NCBI RefSeq assembly: GCF_027497215.1
Contig: NZ_CP114904.1
Coordinates: 620,001-684,000 of the forward strand
DNA length: 64,000 bases
Reading direction: 5' to 3'
DNA from: Micromonospora sp. WMMD812
GTDB taxonomy: Bacteria; Actinomycetota; Actinomycetes; Mycobacteriales; Micromonosporaceae
A model generated the notes under the pieces. That model saw nothing but the letters and a program-made list of their open reading frames with translations. It had not been told where the DNA came from and did no database searches. Position numbers and translations under genes: made by a program. This document shows positions 43,406 through 52,221 of the stretch, piece after piece. The first letter of the stretch is position 1. Each line of letters opens with the position of its first letter.

Positions 43406-45145
43406 TCACGAGTACATCAGGTGCAGCGTCATCCCGGCGTCGGCGTGGGCCAGGTTGTGGCAGTGGTTCGCCCACATACCGGGGTTGTCGGCCCGGAAGG
43501 CCACTTCCCAGACGTCGCCGGGGCGTACGTCGAACGAGTCGAGCCACAGGGGGCTCCCGGTCGCCGGCTCCCCGTTGCGGGACAGCACCAGGACGTGATG
43601 CCCGTGCAGATGCCACGGGTGCACCACGAGTGATCGGTTCACGATCGTGAACCTGACGATGTCGCCACGGCGTACGACCTGCGGCGGGATGTCCGGGTCG
43701 GCCGCGCCGTTGACGGTGTGGGCGTAGCGCGGAAGCAGCCCGCGCAGGTCGAGGCCGCGGTCGAGGACGAGGGTGAACTCCCGGTCGTAGTGGGACCACG
43801 GTGCCGGAGAGCCGGCGCCGTAGGTGAGCGGGTCGAGCACCGGCCACGCGCCGGGTGCCGCGGGCACCGGTCCGGTCGAGTAGACCGCCCGTCCGTCGAC
43901 GAACAGCGCGACCGGCGTGGCGGGCGCGGTGAACACCAGGTCGTAGCGTCCCCCGGCCGGGATCAGCACGGTGGTGTCCACGAGCGGGGTCGGGCCCCGC
44001 AGGTCGTATCCGTCGATCGCGGCCACCCGGAACGGCGTTCCCGCGAGGGCGTACCGGTGCGTCGTGCTGTCGGTGTTGATCAGCCGCAGCCGCACGGGCG
44101 TACCCGCCTCGACCGGTTCCGTTCGCGGTGCGGGCAGCGGAAGGCCGGACAGCGTGTGCACCGGCACCGTGACGTCGACGCCGGTCGCCGGCGCCGGGCG
44201 CACCACCAGGACCCCGTAGAGCCCCATCCGCACCCCGACATCGGACACCGCGTGCGTGTGGTACCAGTACGTGCCGGCCTGATCGGCGCGGAACCGGTAG
44301 ACGAACTCCTGCCCGGCCAGCACCGCGTCCTGCGTCACGCCGGGCACCCCGTCCTGACCGTTCGGCACGTCGTACCCGTGCCAGTGCAGCGTGACACCCC
44401 GCGCGATGTCCCGGTTGCGCAGCGTCACCTCCAGGATGTCGCCGACGGTGGCGGTCAGCTCCGGCCCGGGGACCTGCCCGTCGAACGTCCAGGCCGCGAC
44501 GTCACGACCGCTCACGCTCACCGTGGCGGTCCCGGCAGTCAGGGTGAACCGCCTGGTCGGTTCGCCCACCGCCCGCGCCTCCCGATATTCATGATCATGG
44601 GGTACGGCAGGGGCGGCGTCCGGGGTGGCGGCCAGCCCGGTTCCGGTCACCAGCGCCGCGACCGCCACCGCGACGGCCGTGCGGGACACCGTCGGGGACG
44701 GTCGCGCGCCGAGGGCGCGCCAGGTGACCGCGGTCGCCGTGACGACCCCGGCGACCGCGAGCAGTCCCGCGCCGGCCGACGCGGGATAGCCGTGCAGGAC
44801 CGTCACGAGCAGGGCGGCGCTCGCGGCGTACCCGGCGAAGAGAAGCGGTACCGCGACGGACCGGATGTCGGCCGGGGCCCGCGGCAGCCGCGGCCCCGCG
44901 ACGGCCGCGGCCGCGAGCGACAGTGGGGCGGCGATGAGCACCTTCTCCGCCGCGAACCACCAGCCGGAGTTGGCGAGCGCGGTGATCGTGATCGCCCGGG
45001 CGACCGTAGCGAGCAGCGCGAAGGCGGCCAGCCCCAGTGCGAGTCGACGTCGTCGGGCGGCGGACGCGGCGCCGCCGCCCAGCCACCCGGCGGCCGCGAG
45101 GACCGCGATGACGAGGTCCGCCGCGAGCAGCGAGCCGACGGTCAT
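43406..45145 (-). CDS. membrane-anchored multicopper oxidase
   Basis: A 579-residue protein that joins a membrane domain to a multicopper oxidase. Residues 1-190 have about five hydrophobic helices. The rest has the copper sites: HWHGYD near 253, YWYHTH near 292, HPWHLHGHH near 508 and the HCHNLAHADAGM run near 561 that supplies the type 1 copper Cys, His and Met. The catalytic domain should face outside. Membrane-linked multicopper oxidases of this layout may handle metal ions, phenols or copper stress. ATG 45145 overlaps the previous stop (ATGA), in an operon with a DUF6220 protein and a peroxidase-like protein. Confidence 0.93.
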   Translation of the reverse strand: MTVGSLLAADLVIAVLAAAGWLGGGAASAARRRRLALGLAAFALLATVARAITITALANSGWWFAAEKVLIAAPLSLAAAAVAGPRLPRAPADIRSVAVPLLFAGYAASAALLVTVLHGYPASAGAGLLAVAGVVTATAVTWRALGARPSPTVSRTAVAVAVAALVTGTGLAATPDAAPAVPHDHEYREARAVGEPTRRFTLTAGTATVSVSGRDVAAWTFDGQVPGPELTATVGDILEVTLRNRDIARGVTLHWHGYDVPNGQDGVPGVTQDAVLAGQEFVYRFRADQAGTYWYHTHAVSDVGVRMGLYGVLVVRPAPATGVDVTVPVHTLSGLPLPAPRTEPVEAGTPVRLRLINTDSTTHRYALAGTPFRVAAIDGYDLRGPTPLVDTTVLIPAGGRYDLVFTAPATPVALFVDGRAVYSTGPVPAAPGAWPVLDPLTYGAGSPAPWSHYDREFTLVLDRGLDLRGLLPRYAHTVNGAADPDIPPQVVRRGDIVRFTIVNRSLVVHPWHLHGHHVLVLSRNGEPATGSPLWLDSFDVRPGDVWEVAFRADNPGMWANHCHNLAHADAGMTLHLMYS

Positions 45146-45594
45146 GCCGGCTCCGCTTCCCGGACGGTCACGCTGGCGGCGGCGGCCGGGGCCGGGCTGG
45201 CCAGGTCGCGCGCGGCCCGGTGGACACCGACCACGACGTGGACCGCCACGATTCCGTTGACAGCGTGCAGCCCGGCGATGGTCAGGCCGACCGGAGTGCT
45301 GGCGCCCGCGGCGTCGGTGAAGGCGTTCGCGAGCATGGCGAGAAGGGCCTGCAGGACGACGAGGCCGAGCGGCAGGACCGCCATTCCGATGAGCCGGCCC
45401 GGCGCCTTCGCCAGCACGGCGAGCAGGATGGTGAGCAGGGTGAGGACGGGGATGACGGCCATCCCGGTGACACTGTGCAGCGCGTACGCGCTGTCACCCG
45501 CGGGTTTGGTGAACGCGCCCACGGCCGCGAAGACGAACTGCAGGGCGAACGCGACGAGCAAGAGAAGGCTGACGACGACCAAGGCCTTGCGCAT
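45142..45594 (-). CDS. DUF6220-like membrane protein
   Basis: A 150-residue protein with about four membrane helices (ALVVVSLLLLVAFALQFVFA, VIPVLTLLTILLAVLA and two others) and a conserved HSVTG/HAVNG histidine pair on helices 2 and 4. The pattern fits DUF6220, of unknown function; the histidines might hold heme. ATG 45594 follows GGAGGTCACCCC. It overlaps the multicopper oxidase start by four bases. Confidence 0.85.
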   Translation of the reverse strand: MRKALVVVSLLLLVAFALQFVFAAVGAFTKPAGDSAYALHSVTGMAVIPVLTLLTILLAVLAKAPGRLIGMAVLPLGLVVLQALLAMLANAFTDAAGASTPVGLTIAGLHAVNGIVAVHVVVGVHRAARDLASPAPAAAASVTVREAEPA

Positions 45595-45605
45595 GGGGTG
45601 ACCTC

Positions 45606-46595
45606 CTAGAGCTGGGCCGGGGACAGTGCCTGGGCGACGTGGTCGGTGGCCGTGATCGCGCCGTAGGCGACCAGCCGCACGAGGTCGGCGTCGTCCGGAT
45701 GGGACAGCCGCCAGAGGGCGACGTCGCCCGGGCGGATCGTGTGCGGCGCGAACGCCGCCAGCAGCGCGATCCGCGTCCCGACGCGGTCCTCGCCGGGCAG
45801 GTCGCGGATCAGGTCGGCGGCCCACTCCGCGGGCTGGGCCGGATGCCGCCCGTCTTCCCAGCGCACGGTGGCCACGACGGTCTGGCGCGCCACGTCGCCC
45901 AGCAGGTCTCCGCCGTGCCTGGCCGCGCTCCGCAACGAGGCGTCCGCGACGCCGACCGGGCTGTCGCCGGCCCACGCCGGTGGCGCCGCCTCGCCGGCGC
46001 CGAGCAGCGGCAGGCTGCGGCCGGCCTCCTTCGACTCCCGGGCCGTCCGGGCGTAGAGCCGGCCCCCGGCCGAGCGCACCACCCGGGAGCGTTGCAGGCC
46101 GCCGGGCAGCAGGTCCGGGTCGAGCAGCGCCGAGACGATCCGGTTGATGAAGTGGAAGGCGATCGCGGTGCCGGTGACCTCGGGGCGGTACGGGCTGGCC
46201 CAGTCGGCGGCTTCGGGGGTGCGGCTGGCCTCGGCCCAGGCGGCGAGCGCGGCGTGTCTCGGCTCCGACGGCGTTCCGCCCCGGGAGATGACCTCGGCCA
46301 GCTCGTGCTCGCCGAGCGCGTGCAGCAGCATCACGTGGGCGTCGACGCAGAACCGGCAGCGGTTGGCCCGCGACACCACCGACGCGACCAGCTCCCGGTC
46401 GACCCGGGGCGCGTCCCCGGCGAGCAGGGCCTCGCGCATCAGTGCCCACGTCGCGGCCAGCAGCTCCGGCACGGCGGACAGTGCCTGGAAGGTGGGCACC
46501 GGCCCGAGGAACTCGTCCCGCAGCTGCTGGTAGACCTCCGCGGTGCGACCGGTCGCCGCCTTCGCCGGTGGGGGAGTGAAGAAGCGGTATGTCAT
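45606..46595 (-). CDS. carboxymuconolactone decarboxylase/AhpD-like protein
   Basis: A 329-residue protein with an AhpD-like domain in its first half: C80-RF-C83 with H87 (NRCRFCVDAHV), the peroxidatic motif. The second half appears to repeat the helical fold without the motif. It starts ATG 46595 and precedes the DUF6220 gene by 11 bases. First gene of the multicopper oxidase operon, and divergent from a two-component system. Confidence 0.85.
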   Translation of the reverse strand: MTYRFFTPPPAKAATGRTAEVYQQLRDEFLGPVPTFQALSAVPELLAATWALMREALLAGDAPRVDRELVASVVSRANRCRFCVDAHVMLLHALGEHELAEVISRGGTPSEPRHAALAAWAEASRTPEAADWASPYRPEVTGTAIAFHFINRIVSALLDPDLLPGGLQRSRVVRSAGGRLYARTARESKEAGRSLPLLGAGEAAPPAWAGDSPVGVADASLRSAARHGGDLLGDVARQTVVATVRWEDGRHPAQPAEWAADLIRDLPGEDRVGTRIALLAAFAPHTIRPGDVALWRLSHPDDADLVRLVAYGAITATDHVAQALSPAQL

Positions 46596-46739
46596 GGGCT
46601 CGATGCTCGCCTCGGCGGGCCGGGAAAACGTCGTGCCGCCGCAGGCACTTGCCCGGCCGCCGATACCGCGTCCGCGGTACGCCGCACCTACCGCGGACGG
46701 GGGATGCTCGGTGGCGTACGGCCGTTCTACAGTGCGCTC

Positions 46740-47873
46740 ATGCGCCGCGACCTGCCGTACGCCCTGAGTGGCCTCGCCCTCGGCGTCCTCCTGCTAGGCA
46801 ACGCCGCCCTCGCGCCGGACGCCGCGCCGGTGCGGGCGCTCGACGTCGTCCTGGTCCTGGTCATGGCGGCGGCCGTGGCGGTGTGCCGGCGGTACCCGGT
46901 GGTGGCGCTGCTCGCGGTGGCCGCCGCCATGCTGGCCCTCCACGTCCGGGTGCACTCCGGGGTGTCCGCCGCGTTCCCCGTCCTCGGCGCGGTCTATGTC
47001 GCCGCCTGGCGGGGGCACCGATCCGCCGCCGCCCTGGCCAGCGTCGTCTTCCTCGGGGGTTTCCTGGCCCGCGACATCTCGGTCGCGCCCGCCGGCCGGC
47101 CCGGCCAGCTCATCGTCGAGCGGACCGCCCTGCTGCTGGGCTGGTTCGTGGCGGCCAACGTCGCCGGGCTCGTCGCGCGGCAGCGCCGGGCGTACCTGGA
47201 ACAGGTCGAGCAGCGGGCGGTCGACGCCGAACGCACCCGCGAGGAGATGGCGTTGCGCCGAGCCGGGGAGGAGCGCCTGCGCATCGCGCGGGACCTGCAC
47301 GACTCGCTGACCCACAGCATCTCCGTGATCAAGGTGCAGGCCGGGATCGCTGTGCACCTGGCCCGCAAGCACGGCGAGGAGCCGTCGGCCGCGCTGCTGG
47401 CGATCCAGGAGGCCGGGGGAGCGGCGATGCGGGAGCTGCGGGCGACGCTGGACGTCCTGCGCTCACCCTCCGACGGGGACCGCGTCGGGCTGGGCCGGGT
47501 GGGCGAGCTCGCCGAGCGGACCCGGGCGGCGGGCGTACCGGTGCAGGTGACCGTGACCGGTCAGCGCCGCGACCTGCCCGCCGAGGTCGACCAGGCTGGG
47601 TATCGCGTCGTCCAGGAGGCGCTGACCAACGTGGCCCGCCACGCCGGCTCCGCCACCGCGCAGATCCACGTCGAGTACGCCCCGGTAGAGCTGACCGTCT
47701 CCGTGACCGACGACGGCCAGGCGTCGCCGGTCCGGCCGGTGACGCCGGGTGTGGGCCTGCGTGGCATGCGGGAACGGGTCACCGGACTGGGCGGCACGCT
47801 GCACGCCGCCGCCCGCGACGCCGGCGGGTTCGCGGTACGGGCCAGGTTCCCGTTGGACGACGGTCCGGCATGA
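46740..47873 (+). CDS. membrane sensor histidine kinase
   Basis: A 377-residue HisKA_3-type kinase. Four to five hydrophobic helices fill residues 5-145 with little extracytoplasmic sequence. The phospho-acceptor helix reads RDLHDSLTHSISVIKVQAG, followed by an ATPase domain (EALTNVARHAGSA, TDDGQ, GVGLRGMRERV). ATG 46740 lies between the divergent operons. Its stop overlaps the start of a 27-codon ORF that in turn overlaps the response regulator start. Confidence 0.93.
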   Translation: MRRDLPYALSGLALGVLLLGNAALAPDAAPVRALDVVLVLVMAAAVAVCRRYPVVALLAVAAAMLALHVRVHSGVSAAFPVLGAVYVAAWRGHRSAAALASVVFLGGFLARDISVAPAGRPGQLIVERTALLLGWFVAANVAGLVARQRRAYLEQVEQRAVDAERTREEMALRRAGEERLRIARDLHDSLTHSISVIKVQAGIAVHLARKHGEEPSAALLAIQEAGGAAMRELRATLDVLRSPSDGDRVGLGRVGELAERTRAAGVPVQVTVTGQRRDLPAEVDQAGYRVVQEALTNVARHAGSATAQIHVEYAPVELTVSVTDDGQASPVRPVTPGVGLRGMRERVTGLGGTLHAAARDAGGFAVRARFPLDDGPA

Positions 47874-47953
47874 GCGAGCGCGTGCGCGAGGTCCAGCCAG
47901 CTCAGTCCGCCACGGATCGTGGCGGACCAGACCGGAGGGAGGGCCCGGCATGA
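47870..47953 (+). CDS. 27-residue coupling ORF between kinase and regulator
   Basis: ATG 47870 sits in the kinase stop (ATGA) and the TGA at 47951-47953 overlaps the response regulator ATG (ATGA). The peptide starts MSERVREVQPAQSATDR, and the sequence contains a perfect hairpin. Exact double overlap suggests a leader that carries ribosomes from one gene to the next; no independent function is visible. Confidence 0.45.
   Translation: MSERVREVQPAQSATDRGGPDRREGPA
47905..47927 (+). promoter_or_regulatory. intercistronic hairpin
   Basis: A perfect 10-base stem (GTCCGCCACG, 47905-47914; CGTGGCGGAC, 47918-47927) with a 3-base loop, between kinase and regulator and inside the coupling ORF. Could stabilise the mRNA or modulate regulator translation. 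Confidence 0.55.
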
Positions 47954-48612
47954 TTCGGGTCCTGCTCGCCGACGACCAGGCCCTGATGCGGGCCGGGTTC
48001 CGGGCTCTGCTCGACGCCGAGGACGACCTGGAGGTCGTCGGCGAGGCCGCCGACGGGGCTTCGGCCGTCGAGCTGTCGCGACGCCTGCGGCCCGACGTCG
48101 TGCTGATGGACGTGCAGATGCCGGGGCTCGACGGCATCGAAGCCACCCGGCGCATCGCCGCCGACCCCGACCTCACCGCGGTCCGCGTCCTCATCCTCAC
48201 CAACTACGGGCTCGACTCCTACGTCTTCGCCGCCCTCCGCGCCGGCGCCAGCGGGTTCCTCCTCAAGGACGCCGACCCCGCCGACCTGCTGCAGGCCGTC
48301 GCGGTCGTGGCCCGCGGCGACGCGCTGCTCGCTCCGGCGGTCACGCGTACGCTCATCGGCGAGTTCGTGGCCGGCCCGCCACCGGCCGACCCGGCGGCCG
48401 GTCGCGAGGTGCTGACCGCCCGGGAACAGGAGATCGTCGAGCTCGTCGCCCGGGGGCTGAGCAACGACGGGATCGCCGAGCGCATGGTGATCAGCCCGTT
48501 GACCGCCAAGACGCACGTCAACCGGGCGATGACGAAGCTGCACTGCCGCGACCGTGCCCAGCTGGTCGTGTGGGCGTACGAGTCCGGGCTGATCACACCG
48601 CGTCGCCGCTGA
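47950..48612 (+). CDS. NarL/LuxR-type response regulator
   Basis: A 220-residue response regulator: receiver domain with DD8-9, D54 (LMDVQMPG) and LLKDAD lysine, then a LuxR HTH (LTAREQEIVELVARGLSND). Very similar in plan to the regulator at 6750-7412. ATG 47950 follows CCGGAGGGAGGGCCCGGC. Partner of the kinase just upstream; the divergent AhpD/DUF6220/multicopper oxidase operon is a plausible target. Confidence 0.95.
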   Translation: MIRVLLADDQALMRAGFRALLDAEDDLEVVGEAADGASAVELSRRLRPDVVLMDVQMPGLDGIEATRRIAADPDLTAVRVLILTNYGLDSYVFAALRAGASGFLLKDADPADLLQAVAVVARGDALLAPAVTRTLIGEFVAGPPPADPAAGREVLTAREQEIVELVARGLSNDGIAERMVISPLTAKTHVNRAMTKLHCRDRAQLVVWAYESGLITPRRR

Positions 48613-48681
48613 CAGCTCGTCGTTCTCTGGCGCAGGTCACCAGTGGCACCCCTTTGCCCGCTGTCGACCTCGGCACGGCAG

Positions 48682-48714
48682 AAAGGCCGTCTCCCGCGTG
48701 GGGAGGCGGCCTTT
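48682..48714. terminator. strong bidirectional terminator
   Basis: A 14-base stem with one G-T wobble (AAAGGCCGTCTCCC, 48682-48695; GGGAGGCGGCCTTT, 48701-48714) and A/T ends on both sides, between the convergent response regulator and FMN-reductase genes. Confidence 0.85.
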
Positions 48715-48749
48715 CGACCATGTTCAGCGGCTGAGCGGCGGAGTGACCC

Positions 48750-49343
48750 TCAGGCCGGGTACGGGATCGAGTTACGTGCCGCGTGCAGCGCGGCGGCCCA
48801 CCAGGCGAGCTGGTCCAGCAGGGTCTTGGCGTAACCGGGCGCCTCCGGGTCCAGCGGCCGACCGTCTTCCCACGACTTGTAGTAGAACGGGAACGCCAGG
48901 CCGTCGCGGATGGTGACGGCGTGCAGCTCGGTGAGCACATTCTCCAGGTGGAGGACGGCGTGGCGGCCGCCGGCCGCGCCGCCGTAGCTGACGAAGGCGA
49001 CGGGCTTGGCCCGCCACTGGGTGAAGTGCCAGTCGATGGCGGCCTTCAGGGACGCGGGGTAGCTGTGGTTGTACTCCGGCGTGACCAGGATGATCGCGTC
49101 CGCGCTCTCGAGGTGGGCGGTCAGGGACGCGATTCCGTCGGGGCGCGGGTACGAGTCGCCGGCGAACCTCGGTGAGACCGCCGGCAGCGACAGCGGGATC
49201 TCGACGTCGGCGAGATCGACGACGTCGATGTCGAAGCCGCCGTGCTCGCGCGCCTGCTCGGCGACCCAGGAGGCGACGACCGGACCGAAACGGCCCTCTC
49301 GGACGCTCCCGACGATGATGACCAACTTGTGCTTCGTGCTCAT
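48750..49343 (-). CDS. NADPH-dependent FMN reductase
   Basis: A 197-residue flavodoxin-fold NAD(P)H:FMN/quinone reductase. IVGSVREGRFGPVVASW binds the FMN phosphate, and TPEYNHSYPASLKAAIDW plus the SYGGAAGGRHA loop are characteristic. ATG 49343 is the family start. It is divergent from the MmyB-type regulator, which probably controls it. Confidence 0.93.
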   Translation of the reverse strand: MSTKHKLVIIVGSVREGRFGPVVASWVAEQAREHGGFDIDVVDLADVEIPLSLPAVSPRFAGDSYPRPDGIASLTAHLESADAIILVTPEYNHSYPASLKAAIDWHFTQWRAKPVAFVSYGGAAGGRHAVLHLENVLTELHAVTIRDGLAFPFYYKSWEDGRPLDPEAPGYAKTLLDQLAWWAAALHAARNSIPYPA

Positions 49344-49456
49344 GCCCTCAACGGTGCGTCGTTCCGACGGTGGCAACCAGACCGGGCGCAGGCTGGCCCT
49401 GGTGGGGCCACCCTGCGGGCTTCGGGACGTCGCTGAGATCGCCGTAGACTCGGACC

Positions 49457-50296
49457 ATGAGCACGCCGCTGGGCGACTTCATCCGCGCCAAGCGCGACAG
49501 CATCCAGCCAGAGTCGATCGGGCTGCCTGATCGTGGCCGCCGGCGGTCGCCGGGGCTACGACGCTCAGACCTCGCGACGCGTGCCGGGATCAGTGTCGAA
49601 TACCTCACCCGCATCGAGCAGGGGCGGGACCGCAACCCGTCCCCTCCCGTGCTCAACGCGCTCGCGGACGCCCTGAGCCTCGATGCCGCCGAGCGCAATC
49701 ACCTGCGCCACCTCGCCAAGATCACCCTCGGCGGTTGCCCGGGGCGCGGGCGCCCGGTGCCACCGAACCGTGAGGTCCGGCCCACCGTGTTGGAGACCCT
49801 CCACCTTCTCGAGCCCGGCGTCGCATTCGTCACCAACCGCCTGGGCGATGTGCTCGCCTACACCAGCGGATTCGAGCTGCTGATGCGAGGGATCGGGCTG
49901 CTCGAGAGCGCGACGCCGAACCTGACGCGCTACGTGTTCACCGAACCGCGCGCTCGGACGTTCTTCCGGGACTGGGACCAGGTGGCCGACGAACGGGCCT
50001 TCGAGCTCTGGCTCGGGCCGTCCGCTGAGACCTCCGAATGGTTCAGGGCCGAGCTGGCCCCCGTGGCCGGAACGGAGTTCACCCGGCGGCTCGACCGCCA
50101 CCTGCCCCCGCCGCACGTCCCCCTCCGCCTCAACCACCCCGTCGGGCACGAGCTCCGGTGGCAGCGCGAGAAGCTCGAGTTGCCGAAGACCGACGCGCAG
50201 GAGCTGGTCGTGCTGCTGCCCGCCGACGACGCGACGGCGCGGGCGATGCAGCAGCTGCGCCGCCAGTCCGGCCGGATCCTCCGCGCCGTCAACTAG
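49457..50296 (+). CDS. MmyB-type helix-turn-helix regulator
   Basis: A 279-residue regulator with an XRE-like HTH at its start (LATRAGISVEYLTRIEQGRDRNP) and the MmyB ligand-binding domain after it (NRLGDVLAYTSGFELL; RYVFTEPRARTFFRDW). MmyB-domain proteins in actinobacteria bind fatty acid-like ligands and usually control an adjacent SDR or reductase. ATG 49457 begins MSTPLGDFIRAKR, the family start. Confidence 0.93.
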   Translation: MSTPLGDFIRAKRDSIQPESIGLPDRGRRRSPGLRRSDLATRAGISVEYLTRIEQGRDRNPSPPVLNALADALSLDAAERNHLRHLAKITLGGCPGRGRPVPPNREVRPTVLETLHLLEPGVAFVTNRLGDVLAYTSGFELLMRGIGLLESATPNLTRYVFTEPRARTFFRDWDQVADERAFELWLGPSAETSEWFRAELAPVAGTEFTRRLDRHLPPPHVPLRLNHPVGHELRWQREKLELPKTDAQELVVLLPADDATARAMQQLRRQSGRILRAVN

Positions 50297-50452
50297 CCGA
50301 GACCGGGTTCGTCGTCGGCGAACGCCACCGGCACGAGATCCGCTACCGGCGTACGACGCTGGGCGCTGCCGCGGTCGACCGGCGAACCTGATCATCAACG
50401 GCCACCCGGTCGACGACCCTCCCGCGACGCGGACCTGGACCCGGTAGGCGCG

Positions 50453-51328
50453 TCACCCCGCGTCCAGCACCTCGCGGAGCCTCGTGGCGAACTCCTCGGG
50501 CTTGCCCGCGTACCCGAACTGGCCCCCGAGGAAGCCGCCGTGGTGGCTCGGGAACACCGTGGCCTCCTGGCCGAGCAGAGCCGCCGTTCCTCGGGCCGTA
50601 CGCGCGGTGTACGTGTCCCCCGACTCCTCGCCGACCGCGATCACGATGCGGGTCGACGCGGCGGTGAGCCGGCCCGGGTCGGGGCGGTAGTCGGTGATCG
50701 CCCAGGAGCTCTTCGACAGCAGGGGATCGTCGCGGGTGCCGTCGTCGTCGGCCGGCATGCCGAGCGTCGCCGGGTCGGGCGCGGGCTGGGCGAAGTAGGC
50801 GTCGGTGAACTCACCCTGCCATGACGTCATCGCGATGAACGCGGCCATCCCCGCGCCGAAGCCGTTCGCCTGGTAGGCCTCGTGGAAGGCGGCCCGGGCG
50901 CGCTCGGCGCCGGCGGCGTCGGGCAGCACGGCGTTGATCGGCGGCTCGTGCGCCACCAGCGTGACGACATCGTCGGGGTGTGTCGCGACCAGTTCGAGCG
51001 CGGTGACCGCGCCGCCGCTGCTCGCGAACAGGTCGACCGGACCGGCACCCAGCGCCTCGATCAACAGGTGCAGGTCGGCCGCCTGCTGCTGCGGAGTGTG
51101 GTCGGACCGACCGTCCGTGCGGTTGCTGCGGCCCAGGCCGCGCGGGTCGTAGGTGACGACCGTGCGGTCGGTGACGTTGGCCGCGAGCGCGTCGAAGCCC
51201 TCCGCCGTCATGGGCTGACCGATCATGAGCAATGCTGGCCGGCGGTCAGCCGGGGGGAGCGGTCCGCGTACGTCGTAGACCAGATCGACGCCGGGCGCGG
51301 CGAGCGTGTGTGTCTGGGTCGTCGTCAT
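50453..51328 (-). CDS. alpha/beta hydrolase
   Basis: A 291-residue alpha/beta hydrolase. The oxyanion region is LLMIGQPM (where HG is common, GQ is seen here), the nucleophile elbow is FASSGGAVT (Ser in A-S-S-G-G), and a late HHGGF supplies His. Typical of esterase-like or haloperoxidase-like enzymes; the substrate is unknown. ATG 51328 chosen over earlier codons because MTTTQTHTL is a common start. It stands alone. Confidence 0.9.
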   Translation of the reverse strand: MTTTQTHTLAAPGVDLVYDVRGPLPPADRRPALLMIGQPMTAEGFDALAANVTDRTVVTYDPRGLGRSNRTDGRSDHTPQQQAADLHLLIEALGAGPVDLFASSGGAVTALELVATHPDDVVTLVAHEPPINAVLPDAAGAERARAAFHEAYQANGFGAGMAAFIAMTSWQGEFTDAYFAQPAPDPATLGMPADDDGTRDDPLLSKSSWAITDYRPDPGRLTAASTRIVIAVGEESGDTYTARTARGTAALLGQEATVFPSHHGGFLGGQFGYAGKPEEFATRLREVLDAG

Positions 51329-51459
51329 GACGGTGAGACTACGGTCACGTGCCCACCGGGCCGAACCACCCACGTGGCGGAAGCGTCATTCGTGCTGGTC
51401 ACCGGGACGGGGAAGCACCCGGCTGCGGCGGCCCGTGGGCCGCCGCAGCCGAGTCACGG

Positions 51460-52221
51460 TCAGGCCAGCTCGGACGGGCGGTAGCTGGTCGTCTTGCCCG
51501 AGGCGCTGTGCACGATCACCGTGAGGTGGTCGACCTCGCCGCCCTCGGGGCCGGGCCACCAGGCCGCCCACCAGCCGGCCTTCACGCTGGCCTGGAAGAC
51601 CTTCCCGTTGTCGAGCCGGACGTCCACCCCGGTGACCCCCGGGCCGACCAGGCCCACGATGTTCGACCACATGGCGTCGCCACTGCCCAGCGAACTCATC
51701 GTCTGCAGGTCCACCGTCCCGGCGGGCGGGGCCGGCAGCGGGCCGTCGGCCAGACCCATCGAAGCGAGCAGGTCGTCGTCTCCCGCGCTCATGCACTCGA
51801 CGACGACACCGTTGCTCTTGCGCATGATGAGCAGCGTCGCGAGCCCGCGCTGCTCGGCGAGGAGCACGTCCGCCGGGTCGACCGCCGACGACCTGCCCCC
51901 CACGTCGTTTCCGGCGCAGATCCGGGCCTGCGGCAGCACCTGCTCACCGGTGAGCGACCCGGGCGCGGGCGTCCAGGCCGCGACCGCCTCCTCCGCCGTC
52001 CCCGGCAGCAGCGCGGGCACGGTCACGACCGCGACGGCACCCACGGTGGCCGCGGCGAGGCCCACCACCAGCCGGCGCCCCACCGGCCGGCGAGCCGGCG
52101 TCCCGGTGGCCTGACCGGCGATCACCCGCTCGACGAACGCCTCCGAACGGGTCCATTCCATCGGGCTGGGCTCCCGCCCGCGCGCCGGGTCAAGGACGGC
52201 CAGCTGCTGCAGGTCCTTCAT
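51460..52221 (-). CDS. membrane-anchored partner (putative anti-sigma) of the ECF factor
   Basis: A 253-residue single-pass protein: a cytoplasmic 45 residues, one helix (LVVGLAAATVGAVAVVTVPA), then an extracytoplasmic region with two cysteines and repeated Trp near the end (GWWAAWWPG). ATG 52221 overlaps the sigma stop (ATGA); ATG 52233 with GGAGCAGCAGTC ahead is nearly as good. Coupling to the ECF gene and its topology mirror the pair at 35123-36768. Role inferred. Confidence 0.75.
   Translation of the reverse strand: MKDLQQLAVLDPARGREPSPMEWTRSEAFVERVIAGQATGTPARRPVGRRLVVGLAAATVGAVAVVTVPALLPGTAEEAVAAWTPAPGSLTGEQVLPQARICAGNDVGGRSSAVDPADVLLAEQRGLATLLIMRKSNGVVVECMSAGDDDLLASMGLADGPLPAPPAGTVDLQTMSSLGSGDAMWSNIVGLVGPGVTGVDVRLDNGKVFQASVKAGWWAAWWPGPEGGEVDHLTVIVHSASGKTTSYRPSELA

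Noticed and set aside
50297..50452. Possible protein tail NLIINGHPVDDPPATRTWTR before the hydrolase gene
   Set aside because: Only about 20 codons with no recognisable family and no upstream continuation.
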